From NCBI RefSeq assembly GCF_039822205.1, contig NZ_JBAGBW010000034.1:1-13128 (forward strand): a DNA stretch of 13,128 nt. Reading direction: 5' to 3'. Position numbers and translations under genes: made by a program. This DNA comes from Thermodesulfobium sp. 4217-1 (GTDB lineage Bacteria; Thermodesulfobiota; Thermodesulfobiia; Thermodesulfobiales; Thermodesulfobiaceae). The notes beneath the pieces were generated by a model that worked only from the letters and a program-made list of their open reading frames with translations, was not told where the DNA came from and made no database searches. Of this stretch, positions 1 through 6,566 are shown piece after piece (positions within the stretch are counted from its first letter, which is position 1; the number at the start of each line of letters is the position of its first letter).

Positions 1-47
1 CTAGTACAAATAGTGCTGCTAGTACAAATAGTGCTGCTAGTACAAAT
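1..47 (+). repeat. 18-bp in-frame tandem repeat, about 2.6 copies
   Basis: The unit CTAGTACAAATAGTGCTG occupies 1-18 and 19-36 with no mismatch, and its first 11 bases recur at 37-47 before the sequence diverges. The unit length is a multiple of three and the repeat encodes STNSAA in the frame of the surrounding gene. The array probably continues upstream, so its real copy number is unknown. Exact identity at silent positions suggests recent slipped-strand or unequal-crossover expansion. Confidence 0.9.
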
Positions 48-764
48 GCTTCTTCTACAACTATTAATCCTAAAAATACAAATTCTCCTTTACCTACTAA
101 TATGGCAGATAAAGCGCCTGTACTAAAGCAGACAGTTCAGCCAGGTAACAGTACAGTTCTGCCAAGTAGCACTCTTAAAGTAAATGCTGATAGCAATAGT
201 ACTCAAACTCAAACTTCTCCATCTGCTACATCAACGACAACTACTGTACAACCTCTAAAAATTACTGATGGTGATTATCCGCCTGTCAATCTTATGAAGA
301 ATCAATTTATCAATGATGTAAAGCTTTATAATGACGGTACGAAGGCTATACTTCTGATAGAGAGCACAACTCCGATTTCGCAAGCTGATATTAAGCAATT
401 TGCTTTCCCGGATCAGGTTATTATTGATATTCCAAATATCTTCCTTGATAAGACCGTAAAGACAGGTCAGTTTACTCCTAAGGGCATAAATTATGTAAAT
501 ATGTATAGAATCCAGAATTTTGATTCTGATATATTGAAATCATCAAGAATTGTTTTGACCTTTCCAGATGCGCCAAATTATACTATATTAAAAACAGACG
601 ATCCAAGAAAGATTGAGATAGCATTTGTCGTTCCTACTCTTGAGCCCGCATTGAAAACGAATGATAAAACGACGTTGAAAACAAATGAGAAAACAAGTAA
701 AGACATAACTGTTAACAGTTCAAGTATCGTTTCTAAGAACTCTGTTAACGTCGATAAAAATTAA
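1..764 (+). CDS. 3' part of a Ser/Thr-rich protein with an AMIN-like domain
   Basis: The reading frame is open to the first base (frame starting at position 3), so the true start lies upstream of the window; the ATG at 102 is internal. The visible part begins with an exact six-residue repeat (STNSAA) and continues as a low-complexity Ser/Thr/Asn/Gln linker to about position 285. A folded segment follows, about 285-640, alternating hydrophobic strands around VIIDIPN, RIVLTF and KIEIAF. This pattern resembles the AMIN domain found in periplasmic cell-wall amidases and PilQ-type secretins, which binds envelope components. The tail contains two imperfect copies of LKTN(D/E)KT and ends in a Lys/Ser/Asn-rich stretch, with no catalytic or secretin domain after it. 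A surface or envelope location is inferred from the linker plus AMIN-like fold; a signal peptide would be outside the window. The domain call is tentative and the gene is not recognised more precisely. Confidence 0.6.
   Translation, partial: STNSAASTNSAASTNASSTTINPKNTNSPLPTNMADKAPVLKQTVQPGNSTVLPSSTLKVNADSNSTQTQTSPSATSTTTTVQPLKITDGDYPPVNLMKNQFINDVKLYNDGTKAILLIESTTPISQADIKQFAFPDQVIIDIPNIFLDKTVKTGQFTPKGINYVNMYRIQNFDSDILKSSRIVLTFPDAPNYTILKTDDPRKIEIAFVVPTLEPALKTNDKTTLKTNEKTSKDITVNSSSIVSKNSVNVDKN
651..698 (+). repeat. Two imperfect 24-bp tandem units
   Basis: The segments 651-674 and 675-698 are imperfect copies encoding LKTNDKTT and LKTNEKTS. They lie in the charged C-terminal tail of the AMIN-like protein, after the folded domain. 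They differ at several bases, so this duplication looks older than the exact 18-bp repeat at the start of the window. Confidence 0.7.
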
Positions 765-796
765 TTATCATAATAATTTAGAGAGGTGAAATTAAA

Positions 797-1807
797 ACGA
801 GTGTAAATGTTGCTGTAATTGGTGCAGGAGATTGGGGTATTAACCTAATAAGAAATTTTTTTGAATTAGGATGTCTTCATAGCGTCTGTGATCTGGATCC
901 AGATAAGCTGGCAAAAGTAGAAAGTCAATATAAATATGTAAATTGTGTAACTGATCCAGAAGTAATATTTTTGTCTGACGAAATTGACGCTGTGGTAATT
1001 GCTACTCCTTCATCTTTTCACTACTCTCTTGCGAAAAGGGCGCTAAATAGTGGAAAACATGTTTTTGTAGAGAAGCCTATGGCCCTTAATGCAAAAGAAG
1101 GTGAGGAGCTGATTGAGATAGCTCGCGCTAAAGATTTAAGATTGCTTGTAGGGCATGTACTTTTGTATCATCCCGCTGTTCAAACCCTTCATCAACTTGT
1201 TATGGAAGGCGAACTTGGAGATATCCACTACATTCACTCAAGTAGGCTAAATTTAGGCAAGGTATCTTTTGATGAATCAGTTTTGTGGAATCTTGCTCCG
1301 CACGATCTGTCAATATTTTTCTATCTGCTTGGATTAGAGGGAGATATTGTAGTGTCGAGCACCGGTCATAGCTTTTTAAGCGAGGATAGGGTCGACATTG
1401 CCCATGTGACATTGGAATTCAAGGATATATTTGGCAATATATTTGTTTCTTGGCTTCATCCAAGAAAAATTCAACAAACAGTCGTTATTGGGACGAAGAA
1501 AATGGCGATATTTGATGATAGAGCTCCTCATAAACTGATACTTTATAATAAAGGTGCAAAAATTGTTAATGGAAAGCCGTTTTTAAATTCTGGTGGCGAA
1601 AAAATTGTCGATTTTGAGCAAGCTGAGCCTTTGAAAAACGAATGTAAATCCTTTATAGATTCAATTTTAGATAAAAAAGAGCCTATAACAGAGGGCATGC
1701 AAGGTTTAAGGATCCTTGAAATCCTGGAGGCTGCTGAGGAGTCCATTCTGAAAAAGGGCTCTCCCGTGAAATTACCGTATAAGTTAAAAAAAGGAATTCT
1801 TATATAG
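797..1807 (+). CDS. Gfo/Idh/MocA-family NAD(P)-dependent oxidoreductase, probable non-AUG start
   Basis: Predicted cytoplasmic NAD(P)-dependent dehydrogenase or reductase of a sugar, inositol or related polyol; the substrate cannot be read from sequence. The frame is open from 782 (in-frame TAG at 779-781) and encodes a complete N-terminal Rossmann fold: strand VNVAVI, then GAGDWG (residues 9-14 if ACG at 797 is residue 1). ATP (69-71), the family-typical EKP (92-94) and GH...YHP (119-126) follow, then the C-terminal alpha/beta domain. There is no ATG, GTG or TTG between 782 and 971. The TTG at 971 would delete the whole nucleotide-binding motif. A Shine-Dalgarno sequence (GAGGTGA, 783-789) places ACG 797 ten bases after its GG, the same spacing as porD in this window; ATT 791 is only four bases away. 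The ACG start gives 336 residues, normal for the family. The stop is one base before the next ATG, so the two genes are probably co-transcribed and functionally linked. The family call is firm; the start is inferred. Confidence 0.85.
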   Translation, partial: TSVNVAVIGAGDWGINLIRNFFELGCLHSVCDLDPDKLAKVESQYKYVNCVTDPEVIFLSDEIDAVVIATPSSFHYSLAKRALNSGKHVFVEKPMALNAKEGEELIEIARAKDLRLLVGHVLLYHPAVQTLHQLVMEGELGDIHYIHSSRLNLGKVSFDESVLWNLAPHDLSIFFYLLGLEGDIVVSSTGHSFLSEDRVDIAHVTLEFKDIFGNIFVSWLHPRKIQQTVVIGTKKMAIFDDRAPHKLILYNKGAKIVNGKPFLNSGGEKIVDFEQAEPLKNECKSFIDSILDKKEPITEGMQGLRILEILEAAEESILKKGSPVKLPYKLKKGILI

Positions 1808-1808
1808 C

Positions 1809-2963
1809 ATGTTTTTCAATCTACCGAGCTCTTTCGAAGCTGTATTAGATAATATCAAAATTATAGATACGACTTTGAGAGATGGAGAACAAACGGCTGG
1901 CGTTATATTTTCTAAGCAAGATAAGATTGATATTGCCAAAAAATTAAACAATATGGGTATATATCAGATTGAAGCAGGAATTCCTGCAATGATGGGCGAA
2001 GAATTTGATGCCGTTTCAGAGATTGTAAAGCTTGGCTTGAAGTCAAAAATAATGTCTTGGAATAGGCCTGTTACCTCTGACATTGACTCTTCTTTGAAAG
2101 CTGGCGTAGAGGCTGTTGGGATTTCTTGTCCTGTTTCTCCTATTCACCTTCATTTTAAAATGGGCGTAGATTTTGATGAGGCTCTTAAGGCCACCGATAA
2201 AGCAATAAACTATGCAAAGAAACTTGGTCTTTATGTTTCTTTGCATATGGAAGATGCAGGGAGAGCGCCAAGAAATCTTTTAGTGAGATTTGCTCTTATG
2301 GCAAAAGAGGCAGGAGCAGACAGACTTAGAATTTGTGATACGTCAAGCGTAATGGATCCATTTAAGGTTCACGAAACAATAACATACCTTTCTGAGAGAG
2401 TGGGCATGCCTATGGAAGTTCATATGCATAATGATTTTGGTATGGCTACTGCAAACACTCTTGTGGGCATTGCTTCTGGTTGCGAATTTGCAAGCACTAC
2501 AGTTTTAGGTCTTGGCAAGATGGCAGGAAACGCTTCATTGGAAGAAGTAGTCGCTGCATTGAAAATTCTTTGGGGGATCGATCTGGGCTTTGATTTCAAA
2601 AAGATGATTGTATTGTCTAATCTCGTGAGTCAAAGATCTGGTGTTCAAATATCTGATTATAAACCAATAGTTGGTAAAAAGCTTTTCAATACTGAATCTG
2701 GCATTTCGCTTGATGCGAGAAGGATGGGGAAGAAAGTATCAGCCTTTTCAGCTGACGATCTTGGCATGGTAGAACAGCTGGTTATTGGTAAACATTCTGG
2801 ACCTAAGGCTATAAAAAACAAATTTGAAGAATTTGGGATTCAACTTAACAATGGCGAAATAAATCTTCTTTTACCAAAAATAAAAAATAAGGTTTCAGGA
2901 CTTTCAAGACCACTTTTTGACAAAGAACTTATGCTTCTTTACAAAGAAATTCTTAACATTTAA
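1809..2963 (+). CDS. NifV/LeuA-like DRE-TIM acyl-transferring synthase (homocitrate synthase-like), atypical motif
   Basis: A 384-residue member of the Claisen-condensing DRE-TIM metallolyases, enzymes that usually join acetyl-CoA to a 2-oxo acid. Overall wording is closest to NifV homocitrate synthase: DTTLRDGEQ at 20-28 and QIEAGIPAM shortly after. Also present are the glutamate in MEDAGR (E148), the metal-binding HMHND (205-209), GMATAN, AGNASLEEVV, and GKHSG near the C-terminus. No LeuA-type C-terminal allosteric domain is present, as expected for NifV-type length. The segment normally reading HESGIH is TESGIS here (295-300), so both histidines are replaced. Family work identifies a histidine in this subdomain as catalytic, so the reaction may differ. 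Homocitrate, isopropylmalate, citramalate or Re-citrate synthase are all possible; no gene symbol is justified. The start follows the oxidoreductase stop by one base, with a modest AGGA at about 1791-1795. No clear terminator follows. Confidence 0.82.
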   Translation: MFFNLPSSFEAVLDNIKIIDTTLRDGEQTAGVIFSKQDKIDIAKKLNNMGIYQIEAGIPAMMGEEFDAVSEIVKLGLKSKIMSWNRPVTSDIDSSLKAGVEAVGISCPVSPIHLHFKMGVDFDEALKATDKAINYAKKLGLYVSLHMEDAGRAPRNLLVRFALMAKEAGADRLRICDTSSVMDPFKVHETITYLSERVGMPMEVHMHNDFGMATANTLVGIASGCEFASTTVLGLGKMAGNASLEEVVAALKILWGIDLGFDFKKMIVLSNLVSQRSGVQISDYKPIVGKKLFNTESGISLDARRMGKKVSAFSADDLGMVEQLVIGKHSGPKAIKNKFEEFGIQLNNGEINLLLPKIKNKVSGLSRPLFDKELMLLYKEILNI

Positions 2964-3005
2964 TTTTTCTCATATAACTTAAAAAATTTCAATATCCTAT
3001 TTATT

Positions 3006-3070
3006 CTGACATTTCAAAACATTTGGTATACTTAATATACTTAAAAAATTTTAATAAATACATATATAAT
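3006..3070 (+). promoter_or_regulatory. Candidate sigma-70-type promoter region for por
   Basis: The 173-base gap before porC holds two candidates. The first is CTGACA at 3006-3011 with an extended -10, TGG-TATACT, at 3024-3032; its 15-base spacer is short. The second is a perfect TATAAT at 3065-3070 with TTAAAA at 3041-3046, spacer 18, in very AT-rich DNA. Either would leave a leader before the porC ribosome-binding site. Identification is by consensus only, and chance matches are common at this base composition. Confidence 0.4.
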
Positions 3071-3136
3071 ATGATTATCTCAAGCGGGCATGTTGTTATT
3101 TTTTCTGCTTTTTTATACTTTAAAGGAGGTTTGATA

Positions 3137-3712
3137 ATGAAAAGTTACTGGGAAATTCGTTGGCATGCAAGAGGAGGCCAGGGTGCCTGGACAGCATCTC
3201 AATTTCTGGCATCAGCTGCACTAAGCGTAAATAAATACTTTCAGTCTTTTCCTGAATTCGGAGCTGAAAGGGAGGGTGCTCCTATCGTAGCCTATACCAA
3301 AATTTCTGATGTTCCAATAAAAAATTATTCTCAAATAGATGAACCAGATGCAGTTGTTGTTTTAGATCCTACACTTTTTTCACAAACGCCTTTCTTGGTG
3401 GGCCTTAAAAGTGATGGCTTTTTAATTGTGAATTATCCCGGTGAGCCTGAGAAGTTAAGAGAAGAGCTTAAGATTTCATCTGGAATAAAATTGTTTACAG
3501 TTAATGCTACAAAAATAGCTCTTGAAACCTTAAAAAGACCAATAACTAATACAACTATGGCAGGTGCATTGGTCAGAGCAACTGGCATATTAAGTTTTGA
3601 TGATGTTATAAACGAAATGGTAAGAAGTTTTACGGGCAAATTTAAGCAAGAGGTTATTGATGCCAATGTTTCTGCTATAAAAAGGGCATATGAGGAGGTG
3701 AAACAGGGATGA
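3137..3712 (+). CDS. porC: Pyruvate:ferredoxin oxidoreductase, gamma subunit
   Basis: Gamma subunit (also called PorG) of the four-subunit 2-oxoacid:ferredoxin oxidoreductase, which oxidises pyruvate to acetyl-CoA and CO2 with reduction of ferredoxin, or runs in reverse. At 191 residues it is normal for the family. RWHARGGQG near the N-terminus (residues 8-16) and FPEFGAER...GAP (38-49) are signatures of this subunit. An in-frame GTG at 3023 would add 38 unrelated residues; the ATG at 3137 is chosen because AAAGGAGG (3122-3129) sits seven bases upstream and the conserved fold starts immediately. The stop overlaps the porD start in an ATGA arrangement, implying translational coupling. Substrate preference for pyruvate over other 2-oxo acids is inferred from the complete porCDAB set. 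Confidence 0.93.
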   Translation: MKSYWEIRWHARGGQGAWTASQFLASAALSVNKYFQSFPEFGAEREGAPIVAYTKISDVPIKNYSQIDEPDAVVVLDPTLFSQTPFLVGLKSDGFLIVNYPGEPEKLREELKISSGIKLFTVNATKIALETLKRPITNTTMAGALVRATGILSFDDVINEMVRSFTGKFKQEVIDANVSAIKRAYEEVKQG

Positions 3713-4068
3713 ATAAAGATATAAAGAGAATTGAAACCCCCTGTGAAGTGAAGTTAGGCTGGAAGGATATTCCTGTTGGAGGAAGTTTGGTGGGTGGTTC
3801 TAATTCGACCTGTCTTAAAACAGGCACATGGAGAATGCAACATCCAAAAGTAAATAAAGATAAATGTACGAATTGTATGACGTGTTGGCTTTTCTGTCCA
3901 GACATGTCAATTGTGGTAGCTAAGGAAAGCGAAAAATATGAAATGTTAGGCTTTGACCCTGTACACTGCAAGGGGTGCGGAGTTTGTAGCAAGGTCTGTC
4001 CTGTAAATGCCATAGAAATGGTATTGGGTGCAGATTTTGAAAATACTGAAAAGCCATTTTTGAAATAA
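3709..4068 (+). CDS. porD: Pyruvate:ferredoxin oxidoreductase, delta subunit (2x[4Fe-4S] ferredoxin)
   Basis: A 119-residue electron-transfer subunit that carries electrons from the catalytic PorB/PorA core to external ferredoxin. Two complete CX2CX2CX3C motifs are visible, C53-C56-C59-C63 and C87-C90-C93-C97, each followed by the usual proline, so two [4Fe-4S] clusters are expected. About 45 residues precede the first motif, as usual for this subunit. The ATG overlaps the porC stop by three bases and is preceded by GAGGAGG at 3692-3698, spacing ten. The stop codon shares one base with an upstream in-frame ATG (4068) of porA, although porA more likely starts at 4080. An extra cysteine occurs in the N-terminal part (C12), outside the cluster motifs. 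Confidence 0.93.
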   Translation: MNKDIKRIETPCEVKLGWKDIPVGGSLVGGSNSTCLKTGTWRMQHPKVNKDKCTNCMTCWLFCPDMSIVVAKESEKYEMLGFDPVHCKGCGVCSKVCPVNAIEMVLGADFENTEKPFLK

Positions 4069-4079
4069 TGGAGGGTCAT

Positions 4080-5267
4080 ATGGCGAGAAAAAATGTTGGT
4101 TTAACTGGAGATTATGCAGTAGCAGAAGCAATGAGACAAATTGATCCCGATGTAGTTGCAGTTTATCCTATTACCCCTCAAACCTTAATCGTTGAGAGGT
4201 TTGGAGAATTTGTTGCTGACGGGATTGTTCATACTGAATTTGTGACAGTAGAGTCTGAACATTCGGCACTTTCGGCATGTTGTGGTTCGGTGGCTGCAGG
4301 AGCTAGAACAATGACTTGTACTTCCTCTCAAGGTCTTGCCCTTATGCATGAGATTCTTTACATTGCAGCAGGGAATAGGCATCCAATCATAATGATCGAT
4401 GTTAACAGAGCGCTTTCTGCTCCTATAAACATTCACGGAGATCACAGCGACACTATGGGTTCAAGGGATGCTGGCTGGATTCACCTTTACTGTTTTAATG
4501 GACAGGAAGCTTATGATTCAACGATAATTGCCACAAGAATTGCTGAAAATTCTAAGGTTTATCTGCCTGTTATTGTTGGCCTTGATGCTTTTAGCATTTC
4601 TCACAATACAGAGAGAATAGAATTATTAGACGACCAAGAGGTTAAAGATTTTGTTGGAGAGTTTGATCCTCCATATTCTCTCTTAAACTTGAAACAACCT
4701 GTAAGTGTTGGCGCATATTTTCTGCCAGATTACTACATGGAAGCAAGGAAAAATTTGCAAGAAACAATCCAAAATGCAAAGAAAGTAATTGTAGAAATTC
4801 ACGAAGAATACAATAAGAAATTTGGAAAGAATATTCCAGCCATTATGGAAACATATAAAATGGAAGATGCCGAATATGCAATATTGGCTATGTCTTCAAT
4901 CACTGGTGTAGCTATGCTTGCAGTCGATGAGCTTAGGTCGAAGGGTATAAAAGTAGGAGTTATAAGACTTAGGCTTTTTAGACCATTCCCTGCCGAAGAA
5001 CTATATGAAGCAATTTCTAATCTAAAAGGCTTAGCTGTTGTGGAACGAGCTGATGCTTATGGCGGTGCTAGTGCGCCGATTTTCTCTGAATTATCTGGAG
5101 CCTGTGCGAATAAAAAGAAGATGCCTCTAATGGCAAACTATATTATAGGTTTGGGCGGCAGAGATGTAAAGATTAAAGATATGGCAAACATATTTGAAAA
5201 CCTGATGGGCAATGTTGATAAAGGTGAAGTAAAGGATTTGAGACAGTATATCGGCGTGAAAGGATAA
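4080..5267 (+). CDS. porA: Pyruvate:ferredoxin oxidoreductase, alpha subunit
   Basis: Alpha subunit, 395 residues, carrying the pyrimidine-binding half of the TPP site at the interface with PorB. Recognisable elements are TGDYAVAEAM, YPITPQT (29-35), VESEHSALSACCGSVAAGART with the conserved glutamate that activates TPP in this superfamily, TCTSSQGLALMHE and HGDHSDTM. These make up domain I. The C-terminal transketolase-like domain includes VGVIRLRLFRPFP, GLAVVERAD and an IGLGGRD segment near the end. An ATG at 4068 overlaps the porD stop, but the ATG at 4080 is preferred: GGAGG (4070-4074) lies five bases upstream of it, and homologues start directly at this point. It is separated from porB by only 15 bases that contain a strong ribosome-binding site. 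No frameshift or missing domain is seen. Confidence 0.93.
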   Translation: MARKNVGLTGDYAVAEAMRQIDPDVVAVYPITPQTLIVERFGEFVADGIVHTEFVTVESEHSALSACCGSVAAGARTMTCTSSQGLALMHEILYIAAGNRHPIIMIDVNRALSAPINIHGDHSDTMGSRDAGWIHLYCFNGQEAYDSTIIATRIAENSKVYLPVIVGLDAFSISHNTERIELLDDQEVKDFVGEFDPPYSLLNLKQPVSVGAYFLPDYYMEARKNLQETIQNAKKVIVEIHEEYNKKFGKNIPAIMETYKMEDAEYAILAMSSITGVAMLAVDELRSKGIKVGVIRLRLFRPFPAEELYEAISNLKGLAVVERADAYGGASAPIFSELSGACANKKKMPLMANYIIGLGGRDVKIKDMANIFENLMGNVDKGEVKDLRQYIGVKG

Positions 5268-5282
5268 AGGAGGACATATAAT

Positions 5283-6269
5283 ATGGCTTTCAAATTGACT
5301 GAATTACCTAAAAAAGATTTACCTATAACTTCAGGACATAGAGTTTGTGCAGGCTGCCCTGAGCCGATGATTATAAAACAGGCTATAATGGCGTCCAAAG
5401 ATCCTGTAGTAGTGGGCGAGGCCACAGGCTGTTTTGAAGTTTCTTCTTGCATTTTCCCATACACATCCTGGAACGTTAACTGGTATCATAATGCATTTGA
5501 AAATGCTGCTGCTATCACTTCAGGAATGGAATCTGCCTATAAGGCACTTTCTAAGAGAGGAAAGGTTACTGAGCCTATTAACTTTATAGCTTTTGGTGGA
5601 GACGGCGGAACCTATGATATAGGCTTTCAAGCCTTGTCTGGCGCTATGGAGAGAGGGCACAGAATGCTTTATATCTGTATGGATAACCAGGCATATATGA
5701 ATACTGGCATCCAAAGGTCAGGAGCCACTCCGTTAGGAGCATGGACAACTACCTGTCAGGTGGGAAAAGTAAGACCAGGTAATGTTCGTGCAAGTTTAAG
5801 AAAAGACATAGTGGCTATTATGGCAGCTCATGATATTGCATATGCTGCACAGGCTTCTTTGTCCCATTGGAATGACTTCATGAGAAAGGTAGAGAAAGCT
5901 CTTACTTATGATGGTCCAAGCTTCATTACAGTTCTTGCGCCATGTCCAAGAGGGTGGAGATTCCCTGCTTCAGAAACTGTCAGTATTGCAAAGCTTGCTG
6001 TCGAAACAGGTTTTTGGCCTCTTTATGAAGTTGATAATGGACAGTGGAACGTAACTTTTAAACCAAGAGAGCTAAGACCCATTGAGGATTTCTTGAAGAC
6101 TCAGGGAAGGTATGCTCACCTCTTTAAATCAGAAGAGGGAATGCAGGTTATCGAGCATATCAAAGAGCTCCTTAAATATAAGCTCAATTATATTAATCAC
6201 ATGGCCGATGCTACCAAAGGTTGTGAGATGAACATTTTTGGACGTTGTGCACTGCCTGATATGGGTTAA
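5283..6269 (+). CDS. porB: Pyruvate:ferredoxin oxidoreductase, beta subunit (TPP-binding)
   Basis: Catalytic beta subunit, 328 residues, binding the diphosphate end of TPP and the [4Fe-4S] cluster next to it. Candidate cluster ligands are C22 and C25 (CAGC), C50 (TGCFE) and C221 (APCPRGW), matching the four-cysteine pattern of PorB. The TPP motif runs from GDGG at 106-109 to DNQAYMN at 134-140, with the usual spacing. Conserved YTSWNV and WYHNAFENAAA are also present. AAAGGAGG lies at about 5266-5273, giving a well-placed start. It is the last gene of the por operon and is followed within 30 bases by an intrinsic terminator. Because the enzyme needs TPP, the riboswitch-controlled thiamine operon immediately downstream is a sensible neighbour, though the two are separate transcription units. 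Confidence 0.94.
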   Translation: MAFKLTELPKKDLPITSGHRVCAGCPEPMIIKQAIMASKDPVVVGEATGCFEVSSCIFPYTSWNVNWYHNAFENAAAITSGMESAYKALSKRGKVTEPINFIAFGGDGGTYDIGFQALSGAMERGHRMLYICMDNQAYMNTGIQRSGATPLGAWTTTCQVGKVRPGNVRASLRKDIVAIMAAHDIAYAAQASLSHWNDFMRKVEKALTYDGPSFITVLAPCPRGWRFPASETVSIAKLAVETGFWPLYEVDNGQWNVTFKPRELRPIEDFLKTQGRYAHLFKSEEGMQVIEHIKELLKYKLNYINHMADATKGCEMNIFGRCALPDMG

Positions 6270-6295
6270 CTAATTTATCATTTTTTGTAATAGCG

Positions 6296-6330
6296 AGGAG
6301 GACTGCGAATAAGCGGTCCTCCTTTTGTTT
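6296..6330 (+). terminator. Intrinsic terminator of the por operon
   Basis: AGGAGGAC (6296-6303) pairs perfectly with GTCCTCCT (6316-6323). The stem extends inward through TGC/GCG (one T-G wobble) to close on a GAATAA loop, making about 12 base pairs. A T-rich run, TTTGTTTT, follows directly. This GC-rich hairpin stands out sharply in AT-rich surroundings and separates por from the thiamine operon. Confidence 0.9.
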
Positions 6331-6383
6331 TAAAGTAATTTAAAAAAATTATTATTTTAAAATAAAATGTACTCATTTGTAAT

Positions 6384-6412
6384 TTGCTTGTAATTTGTTT
6401 AAAATGTATTAT
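6384..6412 (+). promoter_or_regulatory. Candidate promoter of the thiamine operon
   Basis: TTGCTT (6384-6389) and TATTAT (6407-6412) are separated by 17 bases. The predicted start of transcription, about 6419, lies just before the riboswitch P1 stem, which is where it should be. The -35 match is only partial and the region is AT-rich, so the call depends mostly on position. Confidence 0.45.
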
Positions 6413-6422
6413 ATAGTTGTAT

Positions 6423-6508
6423 TTTCCCGGGGAGCTCGAAAGGGCTGAGATAGGCTAGTGCCTGACCCGCAGAACCTGAATCGGATAATACCGACGAAGG
6501 GAGAGAAA
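6423..6508 (+). ncRNA. TPP riboswitch (THI element)
   Basis: This segment contains the conserved parts of the thiamine diphosphate aptamer in order. They are a GGGG-containing P2 strand, CTGAGA (6445-6450), which binds the pyrimidine ring, a short P3 hairpin (AGGC/GCCT, 6452-6463), and ACCC. Then come AACCTGA, GGATAAT, CGACGAAGGGA and a P1 stem in which TTTCCC (6423-6428) pairs with GGGAGA (6499-6504). The downstream intrinsic terminator and the three thiamine genes that follow support control by premature termination when TPP is abundant. Boundaries are approximate. Confidence 0.95.
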
Positions 6509-6509
6509 T

Positions 6510-6540
6510 AAAAAAACTCCCAAAGTCGGGAGTTTTTTTA
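6510..6540 (+). terminator. Riboswitch-controlled intrinsic terminator
   Basis: ACTCCC (6516-6521) pairs with GGGAGT (6528-6533) around an AAAGTC loop, with flanking A and T runs that extend the stem, followed by a run of seven T. It lies directly after the TPP aptamer and about 30 bases before the first gene. The left arm can alternatively pair with the 3' strand of aptamer P1, giving an antiterminator. Confidence 0.88.
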
Positions 6541-6566
6541 TTTTTTAGAGCGAGGTTAAAATAAAT

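Noticed and set aside
1-47. CRISPR-like array
   Set aside because: The repeats are directly adjacent with no spacers, are 18 bp long, and continue an open reading frame.
3023-3136. Upstream GTG extension of porC
   Set aside because: It would add 38 residues unlike any PorC/PorG N-terminus; a strong ribosome-binding site precedes the ATG at 3137 and the conserved fold begins there.
3675-4079. Longest minus-strand open frame, opposite porD
   Set aside because: It mirrors the porD coding strand, has a Ser/Thr/His-rich composition typical of antisense shadow frames and no family features.
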